This document shows, in pieces, positions 19,411 through 28,777 of a DNA stretch of 64,000 nt. Location of the stretch: assembly GCF_030272705.1 (NCBI RefSeq), contig NZ_JARFYM010000007.1, positions 62,001-126,000 of the forward strand, written 5' to 3'. This DNA comes from Rhizobium mayense (GTDB lineage: Bacteria > Pseudomonadota > Alphaproteobacteria > Rhizobiales > Rhizobiaceae). Below the pieces are notes generated by a model that saw nothing but the letters and a program-made list of their open reading frames with translations, was not told where the DNA came from and made no database searches. The position numbers and the translations under genes are program-made. Position 1 is the first letter of the stretch; every line of letters begins with the position of its first letter.

Positions 19411-19976
19411 CAGCCGACCTCTTTCAATGCAAGCTTAAGGGTAGAGAGTTTGGTACGAAGAGACGTATCAATCTGACGGGACCCGACCTTCACGATCAGA
19501 CCACCAAGAATCGACGGATCAACCGTAACGGCGATCGCCACGTCCTTGCCGGTGACGCCCTTCAGCGCCGCCTTCAATTCGTCTTCCTGCGCCGGAGTCA
19601 GCGCATGAGCCGAGGTGATCTCGGCAGAAACTTCGCCGCGATGCTGCGCAGCAATGATGCGGAAAGCCCTGATCATGCCCGGCAGCGCAAAAAGGCGCCG
19701 GTTGCCTGCCACGACCTTGAGGAAATTGGTGACGTAAACGCCGAAGCCTGCCTTCGTCGCCAGCGCCTGGACGGCACCGACCTGCTCTTCGGCCGAAAAG
19801 ACCGGGCTCATGACCAAGCGCTTCAAATCATCGCTGTCATCCAGCATGGTTTGGAACCGGTCGAGATCTGCGGTCACTGCCGGGACAGCGCTCTCCTCCA
19901 GAGCCAGCTCGAACAATGACGAAGCATAGCGCTCGGCAACACCAGAAATATGCTGGGATGTGTCTGCCACGGGCAC
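19410..19976 (-). CDS. atpH: ATP synthase F1 delta subunit
   Basis: A 188-residue peripheral stalk subunit that attaches F1 to F0. After a short head ([12 protein letters not shown]) comes the family start [19 protein letters not shown], and the C-terminal domain contains the conserved [24 protein letters not shown] chose GTG 19976, preceded by AGGGAATCTT; an in-frame TTG at 19994 would add six residues but has no ribosome binding site. It is the first gene of the F1 operon; the promoter must lie in the 261-base gap upstream, where I saw no confident -35/-10 pair. Confidence 0.95.
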   Translation of the reverse strand: MPVADTSQHISGVAERYASSLFELALEESAVPAVTADLDRFQTMLDDSDDLKRLVMSPVFSAEEQVGAVQALATKAGFGVYVTNFLKVVAGNRRLFALPGMIRAFRIIAAQHRGEVSAEITSAHALTPAQEDELKAALKGVTGKDVAIAVTVDPSILGGLIVKVGSRQIDTSLRTKLSTLKLALKEVG

Positions 19977-20237
19977 AAGATTCCCTGATTTCAACCCAAG
20001 AATTCGGCTTCCGCGAGACGGAAGTCACATGCTCTTGAATTCGTTTTGATTTCCCCCAGAAATCAGCAGGAGCTTCCCCCTACCTCATCCGAAATTCGGG
20101 GTTCGTCTAACATAGGATATTGAGACTCGCAACACGCGTAATGGCCGAATACGCTATTCGGGTGAATTTATGATGGCAAAAATTCAAAACCATGGGGATA
20201 GTGCGGCCAATAGCAGCAGAGGAGCAGCCATTTTCGG

Positions 20238-20621
20238 TCAAATATAGCCCAATCCGTAGAGAAGCGGTAGAGCCGCCAGAACCGCTTGCACGACCAGAAG
20301 TAACGTGTTCACGATCACGCTTCCCCGATCCGACATCATCGAGAGGATGCGGCCAAAGGCGGCAACCGCAAAGGATGCTCCGAGCGCCAGATAGATCATC
20401 GGCTGGGCCAGCAGAATCGCAACTAATCCGAAACCAAGATAGAAACCGCCGGCCGAACGGCCCTCGGCATAGGCTTCCGGTCGCCCTTCACGCACCTGCA
20501 GCTTGAGGAAACGATAGGTATAGCCCGGCGCGAACATTGCGATGAGGCCGATGAGCGCCGTGAATGCGGCCGAGCAATAGGCAAACCGCTCGCCGAGGTC
20601 AGTCGGAAAATAAAGCTCCAT
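20238..20621 (-). CDS. DUF4345-like small membrane protein
   Basis: A 127-residue protein with about four membrane helices: residues about 15-35, 62-80 and two near the C-terminus. The central sequence RSAGGFYLGFGLVAILLAQP followed by AAFGRILSMMSDRGS resembles DUF4345 membrane proteins. I chose ATG 20621 (MELYFPTDLGER) because GGGGA lies about seven bases upstream; a GTG at 20639 is less likely. It is monocistronic between priA and the atp operon on the same strand. No function is known or suggested by its neighbours. Confidence 0.7.
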   Translation of the reverse strand: MELYFPTDLGERFAYCSAAFTALIGLIAMFAPGYTYRFLKLQVREGRPEAYAEGRSAGGFYLGFGLVAILLAQPMIYLALGASFAVAAFGRILSMMSDRGSVIVNTLLLVVQAVLAALPLLYGLGYI

Positions 20622-20716
20622 CGGACGTCCCCAAATCACTTTTAATATTGTCGGCGTCTTATGACATGAAGCGGCCGAATAGGGGAAGACGCCGAGAAGT
20701 CGTCGGTCTCGCGAAA

Positions 20717-22942
20717 CTACAAGAAACTCTGCGGATCAATGTCCAGTTGCACATGCACGGAGCCGCGCTCCTTCGGCGCCTGCGCCAGCATGGCCCTCAG
20801 AAACCCCTGCATGTCCGAGTTGCGTTTGCCGTGCACCAGCAGGCGGAAGCGGTGGCGGCCGCGCACCAGGGCGAGCGGCGCCTCGGCCGGCCCAAGAACG
20901 GCAATGCCCTGCACCTGCGGTGCGGCGCTACGCATGCCACGGGCATGGGTCTCGGCATCCTGGCGCGTTTCAGCGGAGACGATGATCGAGGCGAGGCGCC
21001 CAAAAGGCGGCAACACGGCCCTTTCGCGCTCGGAAATCTCGCGCTCGTAAAAGGCGCCGGCGTCGCCGGAGACGATCGCCTGCATGACCGGATGTTGCGG
21101 CTGATAGGTCTGCAACAGGCCGTGGCTCTTCAGGCCGGTTCGCCCGGCGCGGCCTGTCACCTGCGACAACAACTGGAACGTCCGCTCGGCGGCGCGCGGA
21201 TCGCCATTGGCAAGGCCGAGGTCTGCGTCGACGATGCCGACCAGCGTCATCAGCGGGAAATTATGGCCCTTGGCGACGAGCTGCGTGCCAATGACAATAT
21301 CCGCTTCGCCCTTGGCGATGGCATCGAGCTCCAGCCGCAGCCGCTTGACGCCGCCCATGATGTCGGAGGAGAGCACGATCGTCCGTGCGTCCGGGAAATG
21401 CCGCTCCACTTCCTCGGCGATTCGTTCGACGCCCGGCCCACAGGCCACGAGATGGTCGAGCGTGCCGCATTCCGGGCAGGCTTCCGGCGTCCGTTCGGCA
21501 TAGCCGCATTGATGGCACTGGATCTGACCGCGAAAGCGATGCTCCACCAGCCAGCTCGAACATTGCGGGCATTGGAAACGGTGCCCGCAGACCCGGCAAA
21601 GCGTCAGCGGTGCATAGCCGCGCCTGTTGAGGAAGAGGAGTGATTGCTCGCCCTTCTCCACCGTCTTGCCGATAGCCCGGATCAGCAGCGGCGACAGAAA
21701 GCCGCCGCGCTCCGGCGCATGCCGGCGCATGTCGATGAGATGCAAGTCCGGAAGAGCCGCATCACCATAGCGGGTCGGCAGATGGATGGTGCTGTAGCGT
21801 CCGCTCTGGCCGTTGACCTGGCTCTCGACCGAAGGGGTGGCCGAGACCAGCACCACGGGAAAATCGCCGATGCGGCCGCGCACGACCGCCATGTCGCGGG
21901 CATTGTAATAAACCCGATCCTCCTGCTTGTAGGCGGGATCGTGTTCTTCGTCGACGATGATCAGGCCTAGGTCTTCGAAGGGCAAAAACAGCGCCGAACG
22001 TGCGCCTGCGACAACCCGGACCTCGCCGGTCACCGCCTGCCGCCAGACCTTTTCGCGCATGCGCGGCGCAAGATCCGAGTGCCACTCGGCCGGCTTGGCG
22101 CCAAAACGATCCTGGAAGCGCTCGAGGAAACTGGCCGTCAGCGCGATTTCCGGCAGCAGGATCAACACCTGCTTGCCGCGCTTCAGCGTCTCCGCGATCG
22201 CCTCGAAATAGACCTCGGTCTTGCCCGAACCGGTGACGCCGTCGATCAGCGAGACGGAAAACTGGCCCTTGTGCACCTCGGTAAGGATTTCATCGGCCGC
22301 TTCGCGCTGCGGGCCTTCGAGCCGCGAGGCGACGTAATCCGGGTCGGGTCTGGCAACGACGGGCGGCGGCGGCAGGAATACGGTTTCGAAAATGCCTTGC
22401 GAAATCAGTCCGTCGACGACACTCAGCGAGACGCCGGCTGCATGCGCCAGCCCGCTACGCGTCCACGAGAGCCCATCCTTTGCCGTCTCCATCACCCGCA
22501 CGCGAGCCGGTGTCAGCCGTTCCGGCGCGCCACCCACGAAACGAAGGCCCTCGACCATCGGTTCAGGATCGAAGGCTGCGGGCGCGCGCAGCGCCATGCG
22601 CGCCACCAGCCCCGGCGGCGACAGCGTATAAGCGGCCACCCAGTCGATGAAATCGCGCATCTCTTTGGTGAGCGGCGGGCAGTCGAAGACATGGCTGATC
22701 GGCCGCAGCTTCTTCGGATCGACGCCACCTTCGTCGCCACCGTCCCAGACGACGCCGATCACCTGCCTCGGCCCGAGCGGCACTTGCACGACCGAGCCGG
22801 GCTCGACCGCCATGCCTTCCGGCACCGCATAGGAATAGGGCTTCGGCGCCGGCATGGGCACCAGAACCGGGACCGTGCGGCTCATGGTCGGTTTTGCGGG
22901 CGCGAACAACTCGCCGAACAGATCGGAGGAATCTTTATTCAT
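20717..22942 (-). CDS. priA: Primosomal protein N', replication restart helicase
   Basis: A 741-residue superfamily 2 DNA helicase that recognises stalled forks and reloads the replisome. Order of parts: N-terminal 3' DNA-binding domain (residues about 20-120), winged helix, Walker A GVTGSGKTEVYFEA near residue 240, DEEHD box with YKQEDRVYYNARD, the zinc-binding insertion with eight cysteines (CRVCGHRFQCPQC to CHQCGYAERTPEACPEC), helicase motif QVTGRAGR, and the C-terminal domain. Full length. It is unusual only in a short N-terminal extension (DLFGELFAPAKP) before the normal start of the family. Confidence 0.96.
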   Translation of the reverse strand: MNKDSSDLFGELFAPAKPTMSRTVPVLVPMPAPKPYSYAVPEGMAVEPGSVVQVPLGPRQVIGVVWDGGDEGGVDPKKLRPISHVFDCPPLTKEMRDFIDWVAAYTLSPPGLVARMALRAPAAFDPEPMVEGLRFVGGAPERLTPARVRVMETAKDGLSWTRSGLAHAAGVSLSVVDGLISQGIFETVFLPPPPVVARPDPDYVASRLEGPQREAADEILTEVHKGQFSVSLIDGVTGSGKTEVYFEAIAETLKRGKQVLILLPEIALTASFLERFQDRFGAKPAEWHSDLAPRMREKVWRQAVTGEVRVVAGARSALFLPFEDLGLIIVDEEHDPAYKQEDRVYYNARDMAVVRGRIGDFPVVLVSATPSVESQVNGQSGRYSTIHLPTRYGDAALPDLHLIDMRRHAPERGGFLSPLLIRAIGKTVEKGEQSLLFLNRRGYAPLTLCRVCGHRFQCPQCSSWLVEHRFRGQIQCHQCGYAERTPEACPECGTLDHLVACGPGVERIAEEVERHFPDARTIVLSSDIMGGVKRLRLELDAIAKGEADIVIGTQLVAKGHNFPLMTLVGIVDADLGLANGDPRAAERTFQLLSQVTGRAGRTGLKSHGLLQTYQPQHPVMQAIVSGDAGAFYEREISERERAVLPPFGRLASIIVSAETRQDAETHARGMRSAAPQVQGIAVLGPAEAPLALVRGRHRFRLLVHGKRNSDMQGFLRAMLAQAPKERGSVHVQLDIDPQSFL

Positions 22943-23089
22943 CGCGCCAGACCATGCCCCGAGCAGTCATAAAAAGAAACCCGGCTTGGGTTCGGCATGG
23001 TCTCGTCCGAAAGCCACTTCACACTTTTCACCGATATCGTCTTTTTGCGCGGGAGATATGGGTGCGGCGGGACTGGCCGCCAACAGCCG

Positions 23090-24046
23090 TCAAGCGGATT
23101 GTACCGCGACGGCAGAGGCCATATCCTGACCGGTAGCCGGCGCACTGACCGGCACAAAAGTCGCATTCCCGTCCGCCGCCAGATCGAACACCGTGTGCTT
23201 TTCCAGCGCCTTCGTCACCTCGTTGACGTCGCCGTCCAGATGCTCGACCGGAATGAGATTGCCGACCAGGAAATCGAAGCGGTCGCCGCGCTTGTTGAGA
23301 AGCTCGTGGAACACCGTCATGTCCCGCAGTTCCGTCGACCATTTGGCGAACCAATAAAACAGCCCGGAATTGCGCGCCGTCAGATGCACCGGCAGGATCG
23401 GCAGATTGTATTTGCGCGCAAGGCCAACGGCCGACGTCTTCCAGGGCCGCTCGTTCAGCTTGCCGTTTGCCCAAAAGGCGATGCGGCCGGACGGGAAGAG
23501 CACGGTGACCTTGCCGTCGGCAACGGCACGATTGGTGAGCTGCAGCGTTTCGCGCGTCTTCAGCTTGCTCTTATGCTCCTCGCGCCATTCCACCGGGATG
23601 ATCATCTCTGCGAATCGCGGATTGACGCGGACGGCGTCGCGATTGGCGAAAACCATCATATCGGGCCGGCGTGTCCTCAAGAGATCAAAAACAGCGACGC
23701 CGTCAGCAATGCCGGTGGGATGGTTGCTGACCAGAATGAAGCCGCCGGAAGCAGGTATGCGCTCGGCGTTGGTTACCCCGATATCGAGCTTCAGCAGATC
23801 GCTCATATATTCGAAGCACTGAAAACCCGAGAGCTTGGCGACATCGTTGGCAAATTCGATCGCCTTGCTGTAGCGCAGCAGCGTGTAGAGAAAGGGCCGC
23901 ATCAACGGCCAAAGCGGGTTGCGAACGATCTTCTGGCCGCGTTCGGCAATCAGCGTATCGACGATATGCCCGGGCTGGCCCTGGGACACCAAAGCGATCG
24001 CTTCTGCAAGTTGTCCCAATGCAGTTATCGAACCGCGACGTGCCAT
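23090..24046 (-). CDS. PlsC-like lysophospholipid acyltransferase
   Basis: A 318-residue acyltransferase of the glycerolipid family. Motif I is SNHPTGIADG near residue 107, a variant with five residues between His and Asp instead of four; motif III is present as LFPSGRIAF near residue 184 and a downstream P-rich strand NLPILPVHLTARNSG follows. Probably acylates a lysophospholipid or ornithine lipid precursor at the membrane. It is monocistronic, 147 bases after the priA start, with a RIME-like element just upstream. Family is fairly clear; substrate is unknown. Confidence 0.78.
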   Translation of the reverse strand: MARRGSITALGQLAEAIALVSQGQPGHIVDTLIAERGQKIVRNPLWPLMRPFLYTLLRYSKAIEFANDVAKLSGFQCFEYMSDLLKLDIGVTNAERIPASGGFILVSNHPTGIADGVAVFDLLRTRRPDMMVFANRDAVRVNPRFAEMIIPVEWREEHKSKLKTRETLQLTNRAVADGKVTVLFPSGRIAFWANGKLNERPWKTSAVGLARKYNLPILPVHLTARNSGLFYWFAKWSTELRDMTVFHELLNKRGDRFDFLVGNLIPVEHLDGDVNEVTKALEKHTVFDLAADGNATFVPVSAPATGQDMASAVAVQSA

Positions 24047-24114
24047 GAAATGCCCTGGGTGGTTGGGTTATACTCTATCGCAATCGAATATGATCGAAGC
24101 ATGACAAGCGCCTC

Positions 24115-24218
24115 GCGTATAACCCGCTTAAATCGAATTTGATTTAAGTAATGACTTATACGCAGTTGAAAAGTACTACCGCGGTGTTTCCGCCCGCAAA
24201 CGAGGCACGGCGCAGTAG
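24115..24218. repeat. RIME-like double-palindrome element, copy 1
   Basis: The first palindrome, 24115-24163, has ends GCGTATAA and TTATACGC and an inner CTTAAATC/GATTTAAG pair. The second, 24176-24218, has ends CTACCGCG and CGCAGTAG. Both the 104-base span and the 12-base linker match copy 2 at 32094-32197. The architecture fits the roughly 108-bp rhizobial intergenic mosaic element of two large palindromes; that name is assigned from memory. Confidence 0.75.
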
Positions 24219-24254
24219 GAATGTTAGCGATTCCATAACCTTCCCTCCTTCAAA

Positions 24255-25226
24255 GTGGCAGAAGGAATTTGGATTTCAAGGGGTTTTCCACTGAACGAGT
24301 TGCTGATTATCGCTGATCCCAAGCTGATGGCCGAGCGCGGCCGTTGGTTGGACGCACTCGGCCAAGAACGGCGGCTCTCCGCCCACACGCTGGATGCTTA
24401 TGAACGCGACACGCGACAGTTTCTGACGTTTCTGACCGGCCATCTCGGCGGTCCGGCAACCATTGGGGATATTCACGCATTGCGCCCCGCCGACTTTCGT
24501 GCCTTTCTCGCCGCGCGCCGCAAGGATGGCGTGGGTGCGCGTTCGCTCGGGCGCAATCTCGCTGGCCTTCGTTCGCTACTGCGCTATCTCGAAAAGAAGG
24601 GGCTGGTGAATGCGGCCGGCGCCGGGGCCGTGCGATCGCCGAAACAGCCCAAATCGCTGCCGAAGCCACTGTCGGACACACAGGCGATCACTGTCGTCAG
24701 CGATGAGGCGCAGATGCATGACGAACCATGGATCGCCGCGCGCGACACTGCCGTGCTGACGCTGCTCTATGGCTGCGGCCTGCGCATCTCCGAGGCGCTC
24801 AATTTGATGCCGGAAGATGTGCGCCCCGGCGCGACGGCGCTGCGAATCACCGGCAAGGGCAACAAGACCCGGCTGGTGCCGCTGCTCCCCATCGTCCTCG
24901 AAGCGGTTGAGAAATATCGCGCCCTCTGCCCCTATCATCTCGACCCAGGCACGCCGCTCTTTCGCGGCGCGCGCGGCGGCAAGCTGCAACCCGGCATCAT
25001 CCAGCGCGGCATGCAGAAGCTGCGCAGCGCCTTCGGCCTGCCGGACACCGCCACGCCGCACGCACTGCGCCATTCTTTCGCCACGCACCTGCTCGCAGGT
25101 GGCGGTGACCTGCGCACGATCCAGGAATTGCTCGGTCATGCTTCGCTTTCGACGACGCAGGTCTATACCGGCGTCGATTCATCGCGGCTGCTGGAGGTTT
25201 ATGATCGGGCTCATCCGCGGGCGTAA
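24255..25226 (+). CDS. xerC: Tyrosine recombinase, XerC-like
   Basis: A 323-residue site-specific recombinase that resolves chromosome dimers with its partner. The SAM-like N-terminal domain spans residues about 28-115; the catalytic domain has R177 (GLRISE), K201 or K204 (GKGNK), H269-x-x-R272 (HALRHS), H295 (LLGHASLSTT) and nucleophile Y304 (QVYTGV). All catalytic residues are present. The GTG at 24255 has no clear ribosome binding site; a non-ATG start near NELLIIADPKLMAERG (about 24294) with AAGGGG upstream is possible, so the first 12 or so residues are uncertain. Chromosomal housekeeping context, not a mobile element. Confidence 0.9.
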   Translation: MAEGIWISRGFPLNELLIIADPKLMAERGRWLDALGQERRLSAHTLDAYERDTRQFLTFLTGHLGGPATIGDIHALRPADFRAFLAARRKDGVGARSLGRNLAGLRSLLRYLEKKGLVNAAGAGAVRSPKQPKSLPKPLSDTQAITVVSDEAQMHDEPWIAARDTAVLTLLYGCGLRISEALNLMPEDVRPGATALRITGKGNKTRLVPLLPIVLEAVEKYRALCPYHLDPGTPLFRGARGGKLQPGIIQRGMQKLRSAFGLPDTATPHALRHSFATHLLAGGGDLRTIQELLGHASLSTTQVYTGVDSSRLLEVYDRAHPRA

Positions 25227-25356
25227 GAAAGCATTAACCCCTCGTGTTAAGGGAATATGCGTGTCCGAAGGGTAGAGCTGATGCATGTATTGGCATGTCT
25301 CGCGAAAGCCACGTTCGCGCTCTAGAAGTCATGCCCTCTGCCAGCGGAAGGTTTAG

Positions 25357-26448
25357 ATGATTTCTGCCCTCGAACCCAAGACGATGCGGTCGATGAAACC
25401 GGTAATCGGCGACCTCCTCCTTTGGCTCGCCACAGCTCTTCCGTTAATGCTGGCGGTCCTGTTGATCGCAGCCATACTCAGCTCGCAGCTGGCGCATGCC
25501 GACGAGACAGTACCCGAGAGCTGCGGCGGCAAGGATCTGATGGCTGAACTGCAGAAAAGCGATCCCGCCAAATATGCCTCCATCATCGCAGCCGGCGACA
25601 AGGTGGAAAACGGAAAGGGCATCTTCTGGAAGATCGAAAAGCCCGGCCTGAAACCCTCCTGGCTGCTCGGCACCATGCACGTCAGCGACGCGCGCGTGGT
25701 GACCATGCCGAAGGGGGCAGCCGAAGCGAGCGCTGCCGCCGACACGATCGTCGTCGAATCCGATGAAATCCTGGACGACAAGAAAGCGGCGGCGGCTCTC
25801 TTCGTCAATCCGTCGTTGACCATGCTGACCGACGGGTCGACCATCAGCCAGCATCTGTCGCCCGAAGACAATGCCAAGCTGGAAGCGGGCCTGAAACAGC
25901 GCGGCGTGCCGCTCGCCGCCGTCTCCCATATGCAGCCTTGGTTGATCTCGAGTTCCTTCGAACTGACCGCTTGCGAAGTCCGCCGCAAAGCGGCCGGCAT
26001 GAAATTCCTCGATCAGAAACTCGCCACCGATGCCGCGGCCACCGGCAAACAGGTCAAGGGCCTGGAAACACTGGCGGAGCAGGCCAAGGCCATGAGCGAT
26101 CTGCCGATCGAACTGCATTTGAAATCGCTGATCCAGACGCTGGAACTTGGCGACAAGATCAATGACGTCAACGAAACGATGACCGATCTCTATCTTGCCG
26201 GAAATGTTGGAGCGATCGTTCCGATGCTGAAAACGATCGAACCCGACGAGACGCTGTCGGACGAAGACACCGCCACCTTCGAACAACGAATCATTCTTGA
26301 CCGCAACAAGGTGATGGCCGAGCGCGCCGCACCGATCCTCGCCAGGGGCAACGTCTTCATCGCCGTCGGCGCTCTGCATCTGGTAGGCGATCAGGGTCTG
26401 GTGGAGCTGCTGCGCAAGCAGGGTTTCACGGTAACGGCGGCGAATTGA
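25357..26448 (+). CDS. TraB/GumN family protein
   Basis: A 363-residue protein with one N-terminal membrane segment or uncleaved signal (about residues 18-45, LLLWLATALPLMLAVLLIAAIL, ending near AHA) and a large extracytoplasmic domain. The family start WKIEKPGLKPSWLLGTMHVSD contains the conserved GTMH; the paired C-terminal motif is NVFIAVGALHLVGDQGLVELLRKQGF with GALHL. TraB/GumN proteins are putative metalloproteases of the Tiki type with GxxH motifs, but function in rhizobia is not established. AAGG precedes the ATG by five bases. Monocistronic. Confidence 0.85.
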   Translation: MISALEPKTMRSMKPVIGDLLLWLATALPLMLAVLLIAAILSSQLAHADETVPESCGGKDLMAELQKSDPAKYASIIAAGDKVENGKGIFWKIEKPGLKPSWLLGTMHVSDARVVTMPKGAAEASAAADTIVVESDEILDDKKAAAALFVNPSLTMLTDGSTISQHLSPEDNAKLEAGLKQRGVPLAAVSHMQPWLISSSFELTACEVRRKAAGMKFLDQKLATDAAATGKQVKGLETLAEQAKAMSDLPIELHLKSLIQTLELGDKINDVNETMTDLYLAGNVGAIVPMLKTIEPDETLSDEDTATFEQRIILDRNKVMAERAAPILARGNVFIAVGALHLVGDQGLVELLRKQGFTVTAAN

Positions 26449-26491
26449 GCGAGTTTGGCGACGCCGAATAGAGCTGTTTGGGGGGAAAGAC

Positions 26492-26643
26492 TGTGCCCTG
26501 CCCCTCACCCTAACCCTCTCCCTGTAAAACGGGGAGAGGGGATTTACCGTGTAAGATCAACGCTCTGAGAGAACGGCAAACGCCGAACCAGTTCCCTCTC
26601 CCCGCAATGGCGGAGAGAGGGCCAGGGTGAGGGGCCAGGCACA
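26492..26643. repeat. 152-bp REP-like inverted intergenic repeat
   Basis: The element is bounded by TGTGCC (26492-26497) and GGCACA (26638-26643), followed inwards by CCCTCACCCTAACCCTCTCC on the left and an imperfect complement on the right. Each arm also contains its own GGGGAGAGGG type hairpin. It fills the gap between the convergent TraB/GumN gene and lpdA and could act in transcript termination or stability. Confidence 0.7.
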
Positions 26644-26684
26644 TCGGCGCGGCAAAGATGCACCCGCCTGACCTGCCCCAATCC

Positions 26685-28091
26685 TCACATATGGATCGGC
26701 TTGAAGAAGGTCGCGAGTGCAGCTTCCTTCACGGCTTCCGACATGGTCGGATGTGCATGGCAGGTGCGGCCGAGATCTTCCGACGAGCCGCCGAATTCCA
26801 TCAGCACGGCAATCTCGTGGATCATTTCGCCGGCGCCGAAGCCGACGATGTGGCCGCCGAGAACGCGGTCAGTCTCCTTGTCCGCGAGGATCTTGACGAA
26901 GCCATCCGTCGCCAGCATGGCGCGGGCACGGCCGTTGGCGGTGAAGGGGAACTTGCCGACCTTGTAGGCGATACCCGCGGCCTTCAGCTCTTCCTCGGTC
27001 TTGCCGACGGAAGCGACTTCCGGCTGCGTGTAGACGACGCTCGGAATGACGTCGTAGTTCACATGGCCAGCCTGGCCGGCGAGGATTTCGGCGAGCGCCA
27101 CGCCCTCGTCTTCGGCCTTGTGCGCCAGCATCGGGCCCTTCACCACGTCGCCGATGGCATAGATGCCTGCGACATTGGTCTTGAAATGGCCGTCGATTTG
27201 GACGCGGCCCCTGACATCGAGGACAACGCCTGCCTCTTCCAGGCCCAGACCTGCAGTGTAGGGCTTGCGGCCGGTCGATACCAGCACGACATCGGCATCG
27301 AGCACTACCTTGTCGCCGCCCTTGACCGGCTCGAAGGTGACCTTGGCGCCATTGCCGACCTTCTCGACGCCGGTGACCTTGGCACTGAGGTGAAAGTCGA
27401 CGCCCTGCTTGGCCAGCATGCGCTGGAACTGCTTGGAGACTTCGCCGTCCATGCCGCCGAGAATGGTGTCGAGATATTCGACGACGGTGACCTTGGCGCC
27501 GAGGCGCGACCAGACCGACCCGAGCTCGAGGCCGATGACGCCGCCGCCGACGACGATCATCTTCGCCGGCACCTTGTCGAGCGCGATGCCGCCGGTGGAC
27601 GAAATGATCACCTTCTCATCGATTTCGAGGGACACGCCCGGAATGCCGGCAACGTCGGAGCCGGTGGCGATGACGATGTTCTTGCCTTCGATCTCGGTCA
27701 CTTTGCCGTCTTCGGCGGTAACCGAAACCTTGCCGGCAGCGACGATCTTGCCGGTGCCCTGGAAGGAATCGATCTTGTTCTTCTTGAAAAGGAAGGCGAC
27801 GCCGTCGACATTCGCCTTCACGGTCGCATCCTTGTGCGCCATCATCTTCGAAAGGTTGAGCGTGGGTGCCGCGACTTCGATGCCGAGCGCATCCATGCCA
27901 TGGCCGGCATGATGGAACATTTCGGAGGCGTGCAGCAGCGCCTTGGACGGGATGCAGCCGATGTTGAGGCAGGTGCCGCCAAAGGTGGAACGCTTTTCGA
28001 CGACGGCCACCTTGAGGCCGAGCTGCGCCGCCTTGATGGCGCAGACATAGCCGCCGGGGCCGGTTCCGATAATGATCACATCGTAGGACAT
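26685..28091 (-). CDS. lpdA: Dihydrolipoamide dehydrogenase (E3)
   Basis: A 468-residue FAD-dependent enzyme that reoxidises lipoamide for 2-oxoglutarate dehydrogenase. FAD motif GTGPGGYVCA is at residues 9-18, the redox disulfide C41-C46 in GGTCLNIGCIPSK, the NAD-binding GGGVIGLELGSVW in the middle, and the catalytic pair in CHAHPTMSEAVKEAA near the C-terminus. It is the last gene of the mdh-sucCDAB region, separated from sucB by four accessory genes; this placement makes it the E3 of the 2-oxoglutarate complex. It ends at the REP-like repeat. Confidence 0.96.
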   Translation of the reverse strand: MSYDVIIIGTGPGGYVCAIKAAQLGLKVAVVEKRSTFGGTCLNIGCIPSKALLHASEMFHHAGHGMDALGIEVAAPTLNLSKMMAHKDATVKANVDGVAFLFKKNKIDSFQGTGKIVAAGKVSVTAEDGKVTEIEGKNIVIATGSDVAGIPGVSLEIDEKVIISSTGGIALDKVPAKMIVVGGGVIGLELGSVWSRLGAKVTVVEYLDTILGGMDGEVSKQFQRMLAKQGVDFHLSAKVTGVEKVGNGAKVTFEPVKGGDKVVLDADVVLVSTGRKPYTAGLGLEEAGVVLDVRGRVQIDGHFKTNVAGIYAIGDVVKGPMLAHKAEDEGVALAEILAGQAGHVNYDVIPSVVYTQPEVASVGKTEEELKAAGIAYKVGKFPFTANGRARAMLATDGFVKILADKETDRVLGGHIVGFGAGEMIHEIAVLMEFGGSSEDLGRTCHAHPTMSEAVKEAALATFFKPIHM

Positions 28092-28120
28092 GGTTTTAAT
28101 TTCCTTGTTTTCTATCTTTG

Positions 28121-28759
28121 TTAGTCAGTCGCCCGCGCCAGTGCGAGGCGGATGCCGAAGCCGACGAGTGCCGTTCCGGTGATGCGGTTGAACCATTTGC
28201 CGCTGGCGATGAAGCGATCGCGGACCGGCTTGACGGTGAAGAAGATGGAAACGCCGGCGAACCAGGCGACGAGCGCCATCGCCATGCCGACGCCGTAGCT
28301 GAACTGGATCAGTGCCGGCGTGTCGTGATGTACCAGCGTCGAAAACAGCGACAGGAAAAACAGCACCGGCTTCGGATTGAGCGCATTGGTGATGAAACCC
28401 GTCGCCAGGCAGCGCCAGACGGAAACCGGCGTGCGGTCCTCATCGCTGATCTCGATCTCCTTCACCTTGAAGCCCGGCTCCCGGAAGGACTTGATGCCTA
28501 GATAGACGAGATAGAGGACACCAGCCCACTTGATCAGGCTGAAAAGCATCAGCGATTTCGACACGATCAGGCCGAGGCCGAGAATGGTATAGCTCACATG
28601 GAAGAGCAGCGAGAAGCCCATGCCAAGGCCGGTCATGACGGCCGCGCGGCGGCCATGCACAATGCTCTGGCGCAGGATGACGGCGAAATCAGCGCCCGGT
28701 GCGACGATGAAAATCGAAAACACCGCCATCAACCCGAGGAATTCCAAAACATATTGCAT
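28121..28759 (-). CDS. LysE/RhtB family amino acid exporter
   Basis: A 212-residue inner-membrane exporter with about six helices. The family signature is APGADFAVILRQS near residues 22-34, and NALNPKPVLFF near residue 130 is the second conserved element. I chose ATG 28759 with AAGGG eight bases upstream; a GTG six bases earlier is an alternative. It lies 18 bases after the SDR gene and 29 before lpdA, so it appears to be in the same transcript as TCA-cycle genes, which is unusual. The substrate, probably an amino acid such as threonine or homoserine lactone, cannot be assigned. Confidence 0.85.
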   Translation of the reverse strand: MQYVLEFLGLMAVFSIFIVAPGADFAVILRQSIVHGRRAAVMTGLGMGFSLLFHVSYTILGLGLIVSKSLMLFSLIKWAGVLYLVYLGIKSFREPGFKVKEIEISDEDRTPVSVWRCLATGFITNALNPKPVLFFLSLFSTLVHHDTPALIQFSYGVGMAMALVAWFAGVSIFFTVKPVRDRFIASGKWFNRITGTALVGFGIRLALARATD

Positions 28760-28777
28760 GGTCACAGCCCTTTCCGA

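Noticed and set aside
24255..25226. The tyrosine recombinase as a sign of an integrated mobile element
   Set aside because: It has the typical XerC architecture and chromosomal housekeeping neighbours, and no attachment sites, integrase-linked cargo or tRNA gene are present.
26658..28124. A 488-codon open frame opposite lpdA
   Set aside because: The minus strand encodes complete dihydrolipoamide dehydrogenase with both redox cysteines; the opposite frame is a shadow.
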